Origin: an uncultured Pseudomonadales bacterium
GTDB lineage: Bacteria > Pseudomonadota > Gammaproteobacteria > Pseudomonadales > Cellvibrionaceae
Direction of reading: 5' to 3'
Assembly: GCA_947494095.1 (NCBI GenBank)
Contig: CANLTI010000024.1
Location: forward strand, 1 to 63,887
Length of the DNA stretch: 63,887 bases
Shown: positions 8,728 through 17,569 of the stretch, one piece after another
How the letters are laid out: each line of letters begins with the position of its first letter
Numbering within the stretch: the first letter of the stretch is position 1
Program-made: the position numbers and the translations under genes
The notes under the pieces: model-generated
What the model saw: the letters and a program-made list of their open reading frames with translations, nothing else
What the model was told of the DNA's origin: nothing
The model's database searches: none

Positions 8728-8913
8728 ATGAAAAACGTATGTATTCTAATTTTAGTGGGTTTACTAAGTTTGACAGTAGCAAGTTGTGACGGTGAAGTTG
8801 AAAATGCGGGAGAAAAGGTTGATCAACAATTGGATAGCATGGGCGATGCACTCGATGATGTAGGTAATGACATTGAAGACGTGTGCGAAGAAGCCACCCA
8901 AGAAAATTGTTAA
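8728..8913 (+). CDS. Small acidic lipoprotein (entericidin-like size)
   Basis: 61 aa with GAGGAAA 8 nt before the ATG. Lipoprotein signal peptide (MKN, hydrophobic 4-17) ending in the lipobox VASC, so Cys20 would be lipidated. The mature part is short, strongly acidic and predicted helical, with one Cys pair near the C-terminus (VCEEATQENC). Size and layout recall entericidin or other stress lipoproteins, but the sequence is not clearly one of them. Long AT-rich upstream region, single gene. Confidence 0.7.
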   Translation: MKNVCILILVGLLSLTVASCDGEVENAGEKVDQQLDSMGDALDDVGNDIEDVCEEATQENC

Positions 8914-9070
8914 TCCTTTTATTATCTATAAGATGTATAGATACCGATTTTCAAAATGACAGGCAGATGATAAATAAGGGCCATTTAAGCCCTGGGCACC
9001 TATTTAAGCCCTAAGCACCTACTCGTTACGTATTGAGTAGGTGCTTAATAACGCCATTAGTCATGAATCC

Positions 9071-9805
9071 TTATTCTTGACTTGGAGAATAAAGCGCAAT
9101 ACGGTTTTTGCCCTTTCTTTTTGCGTCAAATAAAGCGTGATCTGCATGCGTGATTAACGTTTCTAAATGAGTGGTACTGGCTTTGGGGTGCAGTGACAGC
9201 CCAATACTCACCGTATATTGAATCGGCTGGCCTTTAAATACCGTCACTTGCTCTGTGATGGCACGTCGAATGCGCTCTAATATTTGATAGGCGGTATCTT
9301 TACTGGCTGTAGGTAAAATGATTGCAAACTCTTCGCCGCCTAAGCGACCAGCAATATCGCTCCTACGAATAAGGTGTTGAATTAAAACGCCAAAGGCTTT
9401 GAGTATCGCATCGCCACCGGCATGCCCATATTGCTCATTAAGGTGCTTAAAATTATCAATATCCAAATAAGCCAGAGCAATCATTTGGCCTGAGTGTGTG
9501 AGGTTTAATGCACGCCCTGCTTGCTCTAAAAAGGCGCGTCTGGTCAGTAGCCCAGTTAGTGCATCGTAAGTGGCTAAAGAGCGCTGCTCTTGCTCTAGCT
9601 GATTAATCTTAAGTAGTAAGCCTACAATATACCAAGTCACCATAGGGCCAATAAGCGCGGGGGCAATAATGGCGCAAGCCACATTAATTGCATCCATGCC
9701 GGTGCCAAACGTCTCGGCGATCATAAAGGTAATAACCAGCGAACTGATAATGGAGACCACCGTAATAAATAAAACAATGGTTAGGCGGTTAAACATGTTC
9801 TTCAC
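9071..9805 (-). CDS. Membrane diguanylate cyclase (GGDEF)
   Basis: 244 aa. Two N-terminal membrane helices (about 8-30 and 38-66) and a complete GGDEF domain 78-240. The active-site loop is RLGGEEF, the functional GGEEF variant. An RRSD motif five residues upstream matches the inhibitory I-site, so product inhibition is expected. It should make c-di-GMP from two GTP at the inner membrane. GTG start at 9805 with GAGG upstream; an ATG three codons later is an alternative. No matching phosphodiesterase nearby. Confidence 0.92.
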   Translation of the reverse strand: MKNMFNRLTIVLFITVVSIISSLVITFMIAETFGTGMDAINVACAIIAPALIGPMVTWYIVGLLLKINQLEQEQRSLATYDALTGLLTRRAFLEQAGRALNLTHSGQMIALAYLDIDNFKHLNEQYGHAGGDAILKAFGVLIQHLIRRSDIAGRLGGEEFAIILPTASKDTAYQILERIRRAITEQVTVFKGQPIQYTVSIGLSLHPKASTTHLETLITHADHALFDAKRKGKNRIALYSPSQE

Positions 9806-10036
9806 AGCATGCCTCTAGGCAGTATGCCCTCGAGTATAATCCGCTTAGCGCTTGAATATCGCGCGTTTAGAGCGGGCTTTTACATCGATGGGTTATGTTT
9901 GAGCGCACTTTTAGCGTTGGTTATTGTATACCAAGGCTAAATGAGTCGCTTTTTTTAGAATAGTTGATATCTACTCATTCGCTAAAGTTTGAGCTGTGGT
10001 AGGCCTATATCGCTGACGTAAAGTGAGCCCCGCGCT

Positions 10037-10957
10037 TTATTTTATGCTTTCCATGATGGATCGCTCGGTGTGTTTAAAAAAGTCTTGTAAATAGTCGATG
10101 AGCAGGCGCAGCTTTTTAGCGCTAGTATTGCCCGGTGGGAATACGCCAAAGACGTTAATATCTTTTAATTGGTAATCATCGAGTACCGATTCTAGTGATC
10201 CGGCTTTAATTTTAGGGAAGGCATCATAGACGGGGATGCGCCCTAAGCCGTGCCCTCCCTCAATAAAGGCGGTGCGCGCGGCAGCATTGTTGGTGCTAAT
10301 AGTGCCTTGGACGGCTACACTAAATGACCGACTACCTTTGCTCAGCTCTATAGGGCCGGCGGTGAGCTTGTAAACCACCCAGTCATGCTGCTCGAGGTCG
10401 GCGGGTGTGAGTGGGCGGCCATTTTTTTTAAAGTATTCGGGCGAACCGCATAGGCAAGTGGGCAGCGTCCACAGTTTGCTCGCTTGCAGGCCTGAATCTG
10501 GCAGCGGTGCGCCGCGTATAGCGAGGTCGATACCCTCTTGTATGATGTTGACGACCTCGTCGGTGAGCATGACATCAAGCTCAATTTTAGGGTAGTGGCG
10601 GCGAAACTCGTTTAATGCCGGCACGACCATTTGTAGTCCAACATTGACCGGGCAAGTGATTTTTAAACGCCCTTCAGGCTCATTTTTGAGGTTTTCCATT
10701 TTTTGGTTAGCCAGCTGAGTTTGCTCGGCAATAATCCGGCAAGACTCATAATATTCGGCGCCGGCTTCGGTCAAGGCGATAGAGCGTGTAGAGCGGTTGA
10801 GCAGTTTAACACCGAGTTGGGTTTCGAGCTTTTTGATGTGATAGCTCACAACCGCGCGCGATAGGCCAATATGTTTGGCGGCGGCGGTCAAATTGCCTTG
10901 CTCTACAACCTGGGCAAACACCACCATGCTTTTGAGTTGCTCAAAGGAGAGGTTCAT
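10037..10957 (-). CDS. LysR-type transcriptional regulator
   Basis: 306 aa. Winged HTH in residues 4-63 (AAAKHIGLSRAVVSYHIKKLE), then a periplasmic-binding-like effector domain about 90-300. Resembles the AaeR/DmlR-type LysR subgroup. Divergent from the DJ-1/YqhD/GST genes with a 186-bp shared promoter region, the standard layout for a LysR protein controlling its neighbour. The effector is unknown; a reactive aldehyde or related electrophile is plausible from the target genes. Confidence 0.9.
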   Translation of the reverse strand: MNLSFEQLKSMVVFAQVVEQGNLTAAAKHIGLSRAVVSYHIKKLETQLGVKLLNRSTRSIALTEAGAEYYESCRIIAEQTQLANQKMENLKNEPEGRLKITCPVNVGLQMVVPALNEFRRHYPKIELDVMLTDEVVNIIQEGIDLAIRGAPLPDSGLQASKLWTLPTCLCGSPEYFKKNGRPLTPADLEQHDWVVYKLTAGPIELSKGSRSFSVAVQGTISTNNAAARTAFIEGGHGLGRIPVYDAFPKIKAGSLESVLDDYQLKDINVFGVFPPGNTSAKKLRLLIDYLQDFFKHTERSIMESIK

Positions 10958-11012
10958 GGTTTTTATCCATAGTCTTATTCATTGTATTGATTCAAAAGAA
11001 GGTTATTGCTTT

Positions 11013-11035
11013 ATTGTATCAATTATTAAAACAAT
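11013..11035. promoter_or_regulatory. Possible LysR operator
   Basis: Dyad ATTGT-N13-ACAAT in the shared control region of the LysR and DJ-1 genes, with similar ATTGTAT sequence repeated at 10981. LysR proteins usually bind dyads in this position. Support is positional and by symmetry only. Confidence 0.3.
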
Positions 11036-11143
11036 GTAGATCATTTTATCCTCATTGTTAGATTCGATTTATAGGCATAAACTGATTGCATTGTTCATTA
11101 AGGCTGCTTTTGCAGCGATTCACTAAAACCACCGGAGAAAGAC

Positions 11144-11839
11144 ATGTCTACTTTAAATACAAAAAAAGTGTTAATGGTTATCACCTCACACGCTGAGCTA
11201 GGCGATACAGGCGAAAAAACAGGCTTTTGGGTTGAAGAAGTTGCAGCACCTTACTATGCCTTTGTTGACGCCGGTGTACAGGTAACGTTGGTATCACCTG
11301 CAGGCGGTCAGCCTCCTGTCGACCCTAAAAGTGAGCTCGCCGACTTCCAAACCGAGTCAACCAAACGCTTTGATAACGACCCAGCAACGCAAGCCTTAGT
11401 CGCCAACACCACTAAGCTAGCCGATGTAACAGCGGCAGACTACGACGCGGTATTTTACCCCGGCGGCCACGGTCCATTATGGGACCTTACCGACAATGCC
11501 GATTCTATTGCACTAATTGAAGCCTTTTTGGCGAGCAGCAAGCCTGTTGCGGCTGTTTGCCACGCCACTGCGGCATTTTTAAATGTAAAAGATAGCGACG
11601 GCAACTATGCCGTTAAAGGTAAGGCGGTAACAGGTTTTAGTAATACCGAAGAAGAAGCTGTGCAATTAACCAATATTGTGCCCTTTTTGCTCGAAGATGA
11701 GTTGGTTAAACGTGGCGGCGAGTATCAAAAAGTAGCCGATTGGAATGCTTTTGCCATTCAAGACGGTTTACTTATTAGCGGCCAAAACCCAGCCAGCTCA
11801 GAGCTAGCGGCGAAAAAATTATTGGCAGCACTCGCGTAG
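11144..11839 (+). CDS. DJ-1/PfpI family protein (type 1 glutamine amidotransferase-like)
   Basis: 231 aa. Nucleophile elbow AAVCHAT (C139, H140), the family Glu in the GEKTGFWVEE region, and the Hsp31-type segment FYPGGHGPLWDL. Members with this signature act as glutathione-independent glyoxalases (methylglyoxal to lactate) or protein-repair chaperones. RBS GGAG precedes the ATG. It is followed by a YqhD-type reductase and a GST in the same direction, which suggests handling of reactive carbonyls. The exact substrate cannot be read from sequence. Confidence 0.88.
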   Translation: MSTLNTKKVLMVITSHAELGDTGEKTGFWVEEVAAPYYAFVDAGVQVTLVSPAGGQPPVDPKSELADFQTESTKRFDNDPATQALVANTTKLADVTAADYDAVFYPGGHGPLWDLTDNADSIALIEAFLASSKPVAAVCHATAAFLNVKDSDGNYAVKGKAVTGFSNTEEEAVQLTNIVPFLLEDELVKRGGEYQKVADWNAFAIQDGLLISGQNPASSELAAKKLLAALA

Positions 11840-11973
11840 TTACGCAGCCGGTATGCTTTTATGCATGCATCATTTGTCAATTATTAACGAATTATTAGCG
11901 AATCATTAGCCTAATATGATGACCGGCCCGGCACGATCGCGGGCCTTTACATTAGGCGGTAGAGGAGATTTTT

Positions 11974-13134
11974 ATGCTTAACTTTAGTTTTCAAAATACG
12001 ACGCAAATTCATTTTGGCGAAGGTCAAATTCAAACGTTGAGTGGCGCTATTCCTAAAGAGGCAAAAGTGTTAGTGACCTACGGTGGCGGCTCCATCAAAA
12101 CCAACGGTGTTTACGAGCAAGTTGCCGCGGCATTATCGTCGCATGCGTGGTTTGAATTTGCAGGCATCGAGCCCAACCCTACCTATGCCACGTTAATGAA
12201 AGCGCAAGCTTTAATCAAAGAGCATAAAATTGATTATTTATTGGCAGTCGGTGGTGGCTCGGTTATTGATGGCACCAAATTTATTGCCGCTGCTGCTTTA
12301 TTTGAAGGCGACGACCCCTGGGATATTGTGGCTAAACAAGCCCCTATCAATGCGGCGCTGCCTATAGGTTGTGTACTCACATTGCCTGCAACCGGCTCCG
12401 AGTCTAATACTGGCGCTGTAGTTACACGTGATGGTAACAAGCTGCCCTTTAGGCACGAGCTTGTACGCCCAGCTTTTGCCGTACTCGATCCTGCCGTAAC
12501 CTTATCGTTATCTGATCGTCAAATCAGCAACGGCGTAGTCGATGCTTTTGTGCACACTATTGAGCAATATTTAACGTATAACGTGAATGGCAAAGTACAA
12601 GATCGCTTTGCTGAAGGTTTATTGCAAACCTTAGTCGAAGAAGGCCCCAAAGCGCTAGCGGCCGATACCAAAAAAGATATTGCTGTACGCGGCAATATTA
12701 TGTGGGCAGCCACCATGGCGCTAAATGGTTTAATTGGTGCTGGCGTGCCCCAAGATTGGGCCACACATATGATTGGCCATGAGCTAACCGGCGCTCACGG
12801 TATTGATCATGCGCGTACCTTATCCATTGTATTACCTGCTGTAATGAAGGTATGCACAAAGGCCAAGCGCGAAAAACTTTTACAATACGCCGAGCGTGTT
12901 TGGCATATTACCCAAGGCGATGAAGATACCCGTATTGCACAAGCCATTGAGGCCACCGAGAAATTTTTTGCTGCCATGCAAGTGCCTATACGCTTAAGCG
13001 AGGTTGACCTTGGTGCTAGCGATATCGACCCGTTAATCGAAAAACTTATTGAGCATGGCATGGTTGCTCTGGGTGAGCACGGCGATGTAACCCCCGAAGT
13101 TAGCCGCGCTATTTTAACTGCCGCGCTCGCGTAA
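11974..13134 (+). CDS. yqhD: Iron/zinc-dependent alcohol dehydrogenase (NADPH aldehyde reductase, YqhD-like)
   Basis: 386 aa, same length as E. coli YqhD (387). Dinucleotide-binding GGGSVIDGTK (93-102) and metal ligands D190, H194, H265 and H279 in the pattern NGVVDAFVHT and ATHMIGHELTGAHGIDHA. YqhD reduces short-chain aldehydes, including lipid-peroxidation products and methylglyoxal, with NADPH. AGAGGAG before the ATG. Lies between the DJ-1 protein and the GST, fitting a carbonyl-detoxification set under the divergent LysR regulator. Confidence 0.88.
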   Translation: MLNFSFQNTTQIHFGEGQIQTLSGAIPKEAKVLVTYGGGSIKTNGVYEQVAAALSSHAWFEFAGIEPNPTYATLMKAQALIKEHKIDYLLAVGGGSVIDGTKFIAAAALFEGDDPWDIVAKQAPINAALPIGCVLTLPATGSESNTGAVVTRDGNKLPFRHELVRPAFAVLDPAVTLSLSDRQISNGVVDAFVHTIEQYLTYNVNGKVQDRFAEGLLQTLVEEGPKALAADTKKDIAVRGNIMWAATMALNGLIGAGVPQDWATHMIGHELTGAHGIDHARTLSIVLPAVMKVCTKAKREKLLQYAERVWHITQGDEDTRIAQAIEATEKFFAAMQVPIRLSEVDLGASDIDPLIEKLIEHGMVALGEHGDVTPEVSRAILTAALA

Positions 13135-13248
13135 TGGGTTGTATGTTTATCTCGTTTTAAGTGTGTTGTATTAAAGCGGTTATGGGTAAAACATTACCGC
13201 TTTACAGCATAATTACGATAACGCGCACAACAATTATGAGGGCACCTT

Positions 13249-13857
13249 ATGTTAACTGTTCATCATTTAAACCAGTCTCGTTCTACCCGTATTCTCTGGT
13301 TGCTAGAAGAGCTAGCCATTGATTATAAGCGTGTCGATTATCAGCGTGATGCGGCAACGCATTTAGCCCCCGATACGCTAAAAGCGATACACCCATTGGG
13401 TAAAGCGCCCATAGTTGTCGATGGCGCGCTCACGCTGTGCGAGTCGAGTACTATTATTGAATATGTGTTAGATCAAAACCCCGAGCAACGTTTGCGACCT
13501 GCCCAAGGCGATCCAAGCTATTACCCCTATTTAGAGTGGAGCCATTTTGCCGAGGGCTCTTTGGCTTTACCTGTAGTCGGCAGTACATTACTGACCATGG
13601 AGACACGCAGTGGGCAGCAGCCTATGGACGGCTATATTGCCAAAGAAGTGAATGTTGATTTTACCTATATTGAGAGCACGCTTAGCCAGCAAGCGTATTT
13701 TGCCGGCGCTGCTTTTACCGCAGCCGATATCATGATGGCCGTAAGTTTAGATATGGCAAATCGTGTAGGTTTACTCAAAGGCAAAGAGCACACTTTAGCT
13801 TACCTTAAAAAAGTACAGCAGCGCCCAGCGTATATTAAAGCGGCGAGCTTTGGTTGA
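13249..13857 (+). CDS. Glutathione S-transferase
   Basis: 202 aa. N-terminal thioredoxin-like domain (about 1-77) with the glutathione-gamma-glutamyl site ESSTIIEYVL, and an all-helical C-terminal domain ending in the FTAADIMMA motif that is typical of bacterial GSTs. It would conjugate glutathione to electrophiles in the cytoplasm. Third gene of the DJ-1/YqhD row, 114 bp after yqhD, and closed by an intrinsic terminator. Confidence 0.9.
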   Translation: MLTVHHLNQSRSTRILWLLEELAIDYKRVDYQRDAATHLAPDTLKAIHPLGKAPIVVDGALTLCESSTIIEYVLDQNPEQRLRPAQGDPSYYPYLEWSHFAEGSLALPVVGSTLLTMETRSGQQPMDGYIAKEVNVDFTYIESTLSQQAYFAGAAFTAADIMMAVSLDMANRVGLLKGKEHTLAYLKKVQQRPAYIKAASFG

Positions 13858-13870
13858 TCGTTTACGTGTT

Positions 13871-13901
13871 AAAAAGCCCTTGCTTGCAAGGGCTTTTTTT
13901 T
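13871..13901 (+). terminator. Intrinsic terminator after the GST gene
   Basis: Stem AAGCCCTTGC/GCAAGGGCTT with a 2-nt loop, preceded by A-run and followed by eight T. Confidence 0.9.
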
Positions 13902-14015
13902 GCTTGTACATTATACCTATTGATGTGGGTGAGTACTTTTTAATGCGTTAGAGTGTTTTGCTGGGAGTATTGCGCTATATTTGCTTTTTTATCCTATAAA
14001 CAGCGATTAAGCAAA

Positions 14016-15959
14016 ATGCAGACACATCTTTTATCAACACTCAAAAATCATTTTGGTTTTGACGCTTTTCGTGAAGGCCAGCAAGAGGTTATTACGCATA
14101 TTATTGAGGGGGAGTCGGCTTTAGCTATTTTCCCGACGGGCTCGGGTAAATCGTTGTGTTATCAATTGAGCGCCTTGCAATTACCTTACTTAACGTTGGT
14201 CGTCTCGCCATTACTGGCTTTAATGAAAGACCAGCTCGATTTTTTAAAAGCCCGCAATATTCCCGCCGCCAGTTTAGACTCTACTTTAACCTATGATCAA
14301 TATCGGCAGGTGGTCGCCGATATTAAAGACAACAAGCTTAAAATACTCATGGTCTCGGTAGAGCGCTTTAAAAATGAACGCTTTAGGGCATTAATGGAAG
14401 AGGTTGCACTGTCTTTATTGGTAGTCGATGAGGCGCATTGTATCTCTGAGTGGGGTCATAATTTTAGGCCCGACTATTTAAAGCTCCCCAGTTATAAGCA
14501 AGCGCTTAATATTCCGCAGGCCCTTTTACTAACGGCCACAGCCACTAAAAAAGTTAAATTAGATATGGCCAGTAAGTTTAATGTTGCTGCCAGCGCCATT
14601 ATCCAAACCGGCTTTTATCGCAGTAATCTTAACCTGAATGTTTTAGCTGTACCGCAAGCGCACAAAAATACCCAGTTGCAACAATTAATACAGCATCATG
14701 CAGGGTGTAATGGCATTGTGTATGTCACGCTACAGCATACCGCAGAGCGTGTGGCGAGTTATTTACAGCAAGCGGGCATTAATGCCAGCGCCTACCATGC
14801 CGGCATGAAAAACGAAGATCGTGCAAGTATTCAAGAGAGCTTTATGCGCGGTGATATTCCCTTGGTCGTTGCTACCATTGCCTTTGGTATGGGGGTTGAT
14901 AAAGCCGATATTCGCTATGTGGTGCATTACGATTTACCTAAATCTATCGAAAACTATAGCCAAGAAATAGGCCGTGCCGGGCGCGATGGTTTAGCCTCCG
15001 ACTGTTATGTATTGGGTAATCTTGAGTCTTTAAATACGATCGAAAACTTTGTATACGGCGATACCCCCGAGCAAGCTGGGATAGCGTTAGTGCTCAATCA
15101 TATTGTCGAGCATCAGCAAAATGGCCAATGGGACATGCAGCTGTATCAGTTATCTAATGCCGCTAATATTCGCCAGCTCACCCTTAAAACATTATTAGTA
15201 CAATTAGAAATGCAAGGTGTGCTTACGCCGCTGTATACCTATAGTGCGGAATATTCGGTGAAATTATTATGCGATCAATCGGTGATACTGGCAGCCTTTG
15301 AAGGCGAGCGCCGCAGTTTTGTTGAGTGTGTGTTGCGCAATATTCAATTTAAGCGTACTTGGGGTATTGTAAACTTTGACGGCATTTATAATACCAGCGC
15401 AAGCCTTGGTGGTAGCGGCGAGCGCAAGCGGGTGATTACCGCATTAGAGTATTTTAAAGATAAAGGCTGGATAGAGCTTAAGCCCTCAGGTGCCGTCGAG
15501 GCGTTTGGGGTCAATACCACCGCCATTGATCAAGACCTTGCCAGCCGCCTAGCGCAGCATTTTAAACAGCACGAGCAAAGCGAAATCAAGCGTATTGCTT
15601 TAATGTTACGCTTTTTACAAGGCAGCCATTGCCTAAGTTATGGCCTAGCCAAATACTTTGATGACCAAAACGCCCCGCAACAATGCGGCCACTGCAGTAG
15701 TTGTACAGGGCAGGGTGTAACCTTTGTCGCACCGAGTGTTCAGCAGGTCGATACCACGTTACTCACTAGCACCGCGCAAGCGTTAACGGAGCATTTGCAA
15801 GCTAAGGGTGTGGCGGCTCCTTCACGCGATTTAATAACGCGCTTTTTGGTGGGCATTAATGTACCGGTGTTTACGCGGACTAAGGCTAAAACGGTGCCGG
15901 GTTTTGGCATGGCCGAGGCAATGCGGTATGCGGCGGTGTATGAGGCGTTGGGTGGGTGA
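14016..15959 (+). CDS. recQ: RecQ-family ATP-dependent DNA helicase
   Basis: 647 aa from the ATG at 14016. The frame extends to 13953, but the extra residues are not RecQ-like, and the conserved start FGFDAFREGQQEVI follows this ATG. Motif I TGSGKS (41-46), DEAH box VVDEAHCISEWGH, TATA motif, helicase C domain with IAFGMGVDKADIR and QEIGRAGRDG. A C-terminal CGHCSSC cysteine cluster resembles the zinc site. Unwinds DNA 3'-5' in recombination repair. It is a single gene; the repeat-rich accessory region begins right after it. Whether it is the orthologue of E. coli recQ or a second RecQ-like helicase is open. Confidence 0.88.
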   Translation: MQTHLLSTLKNHFGFDAFREGQQEVITHIIEGESALAIFPTGSGKSLCYQLSALQLPYLTLVVSPLLALMKDQLDFLKARNIPAASLDSTLTYDQYRQVVADIKDNKLKILMVSVERFKNERFRALMEEVALSLLVVDEAHCISEWGHNFRPDYLKLPSYKQALNIPQALLLTATATKKVKLDMASKFNVAASAIIQTGFYRSNLNLNVLAVPQAHKNTQLQQLIQHHAGCNGIVYVTLQHTAERVASYLQQAGINASAYHAGMKNEDRASIQESFMRGDIPLVVATIAFGMGVDKADIRYVVHYDLPKSIENYSQEIGRAGRDGLASDCYVLGNLESLNTIENFVYGDTPEQAGIALVLNHIVEHQQNGQWDMQLYQLSNAANIRQLTLKTLLVQLEMQGVLTPLYTYSAEYSVKLLCDQSVILAAFEGERRSFVECVLRNIQFKRTWGIVNFDGIYNTSASLGGSGERKRVITALEYFKDKGWIELKPSGAVEAFGVNTTAIDQDLASRLAQHFKQHEQSEIKRIALMLRFLQGSHCLSYGLAKYFDDQNAPQQCGHCSSCTGQGVTFVAPSVQQVDTTLLTSTAQALTEHLQAKGVAAPSRDLITRFLVGINVPVFTRTKAKTVPGFGMAEAMRYAAVYEALGG

Positions 15960-16037
15960 TTTGTGGTTTTTTTGGGTTTATTTATTGAGAGTTTCCTGAT
16001 TGCTAGTTTCTTAATGGGTGGTTTCCTAGTGGGTGGT

Positions 16038-16147
16038 TTCCGAGCCAAGGCACTCACCCTGCAGACTCGCCGTTAATCCATCCCTGGAGGCTCCACTACG
16101 GCCTCCCTGCCGCAGAGGGTCTGCAGGGCGAGCGCCTTGGCTCTTTT
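16038..16147. repeat. 110-bp palindromic dispersed repeat, copy 1
   Basis: Starts TTCCGAGCCAAGG and ends GCCTTGGCTCTTTT. The outer 26 bp of each end are reverse complements with two mismatches (GAGCCAAGGC and CCCTGCAGAC are shared), and an inner GGAGGC/GCCTCC stem gives a second hairpin. Differs from copy 2 (16371-16480) at one base. No ORF. A single-stranded form would fold into one long hairpin, like a REP-type or MITE-like element. Confidence 0.85.
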
Positions 16148-16370
16148 GGCTAGGCTCTGTGGTTGTGGGTTGTTGTGATGAGGTAGGTGACTGTAGGGTG
16201 GTTTTTGTGACTTTTAATTACTTTTTTGGTTTGGCGAATAAGCTGGCTACGATAGCATGAGAATTATTGACTAAAGATGTAGTTAAGGGTGTGGCTATAT
16301 TGAAGTGGCGGTATTTATCGCCAAATTGATGAATGTAATTAGAATAAGCCAGCACTCAGAGGTGTGTAGG

Positions 16371-16480
16371 TTCCGAGCCAAGGCACTCACCCTGCAGACT
16401 CGCCGTTAATCCATCCCTGGAGGCTCCACTACGGCCTCCTTGCCGCAGAGGGTCTGCAGGGCGAGCGCCTTGGCTCTTTT
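16371..16480. repeat. 110-bp palindromic dispersed repeat, copy 2
   Basis: Same orientation and sequence as 16038-16147 apart from one C/T change, 223 bp downstream of it. A short GTATGAGC/GCTCATAC hairpin (16481-16502) follows directly. It lies about 150 bp upstream of the 37-aa ORF/HEPN gene pair. The 16148-16370 spacer holds no gene, only a small GGCG/CGCC hairpin. Confidence 0.85.
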
Positions 16481-16633
16481 GTATGAGCCCTAACGCTCAT
16501 ACTTGATGGGTAGACGGTGCTAAGGCTAGCGATTGAGTGGCGTAGTGTCTAAGCTCTTAAGATTAAGCTGAGCAGAATAGGCGTTGGTGAGGTCTGGGAT
16601 CGGTTAATAAACTGTTATTCAATAAGGAAGCTC

Positions 16634-16747
16634 ATGCCCGAGATTGTGATTTCAAATTTAATTACCCATAATCGTCGCGTTAACAAGTTGTCAGAGCATG
16701 AGGCAATATGTTTAATACGGTCTTTGGATACTCTGAAGCGGGATTAG
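16634..16747 (+). CDS. 37-aa ORF coupled to the HEPN-like gene
   Basis: Begins MPEIVISNLITHNRRVNK and ends LIRSLDTLKRD. AAGGAAG lies 4 nt before the ATG and its TAG is 3 nt before the next ATG, so the two are probably translated together. No family recognised; basic middle, amphipathic C-terminal helix. It may be a small antitoxin-like partner, or only a leader that sets translation of the next gene. Coding status rests on the strong ribosome site and the tight spacing. Confidence 0.5.
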   Translation: MPEIVISNLITHNRRVNKLSEHEAICLIRSLDTLKRD

Positions 16748-16750
16748 GAT

Positions 16751-17521
16751 ATGGAAATGCTTCATGACCATATTTTAGATGCGTTTTGGGATTATAGGAA
16801 TAAAGTCGATTGTTGGCGACTTCGCTCATTATCCGGATTTAGAACTCAGGTATTGGGTTATGAGGTTAAAAGTACTTTAAATCGCCTGGCCTTTAATGTT
16901 CTCAATTTGAGTAAACTATTTTTCGATAAGCATTATCATGACAAAGATGATAAATGCTTCGCATATGAACAGACTGGATCATTGGATGATAAGGAGGCAA
17001 TTCGAGTTAAGAGGGAAACTATAAAAAACAATAATTTAAGGTACTTTGTCGGATGCAAATTACGAAATCGTAGCCAACACGGTTATATGCCAGTTTCACA
17101 ATTATCGAGTGGTTTCAAATTAAGGCAGGGCGACGCTCAAGAGTTTATATTTTTTAAGATTGAATTTGATTGTGAGCAGTTAAAGAAGCTAGGTATTCCG
17201 AAATATAGACTCAAACCTAATATTAAGCTTGATCTAACTGAAATTTTGGATGGTTATGTGCATGCGGTGTCTGAAATGCATATGCATAACCGATCATTAA
17301 CTGAAGAAAAAAGGTCGAAATCCGAAGAGTATCTGAGCGAATTAATTGATAGATCACTAGCTCGAGAAAGTGGATGTAGCTGTTTTGTGGATCTACGAAC
17401 TACTGGGGAAGTGGATGAGTATATAGGGATGGACTGCTTCGAGTTAGCGAATCATTTAAGAAAAAAACATCCTTATGCTATCGATTACTCTAAACTTGCT
17501 TTTGGTCTAGATGGATATTAA
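16751..17521 (+). CDS. Hypothetical protein with a HEPN-type R-N-x3-H motif
   Basis: 256 aa, mostly helical, highly charged, no signal peptide or membrane segment. Residues 105-110 are RNRSQH, an R-x4-H motif with Asn after the Arg, within CKLRNRSQHGYMPVSQL. That is the RNase motif of HEPN proteins, many of which are toxins or defence effectors. The rest is not recognised. Codon and base composition are more AT-rich and irregular than the flanking housekeeping genes, and it is bounded by a palindromic repeat upstream and RAYT/REP debris downstream, so it looks acquired. HEPN assignment is by motif and helical setting only. Confidence 0.6.
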   Translation: MEMLHDHILDAFWDYRNKVDCWRLRSLSGFRTQVLGYEVKSTLNRLAFNVLNLSKLFFDKHYHDKDDKCFAYEQTGSLDDKEAIRVKRETIKNNNLRYFVGCKLRNRSQHGYMPVSQLSSGFKLRQGDAQEFIFFKIEFDCEQLKKLGIPKYRLKPNIKLDLTEILDGYVHAVSEMHMHNRSLTEEKRSKSEEYLSELIDRSLARESGCSCFVDLRTTGEVDEYIGMDCFELANHLRKKHPYAIDYSKLAFGLDGY

Positions 17522-17569
17522 TTGTTGTCTAAAACGAAAATTACAGCTAGACAGGCACGGTAAAAGAAA

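Noticed and set aside
15740..16260. ORFs at the recQ end and across the first 110-bp repeat
   Set aside because: One is antisense to recQ, the other spans the palindrome; neither has a start signal or family resemblance.
16038..16480. Integron attC sites
   Set aside because: The palindromes have a suitable size, but the terminal RYYYAAC/GTTRRRY core sites are not at the ends and no integrase is in view.
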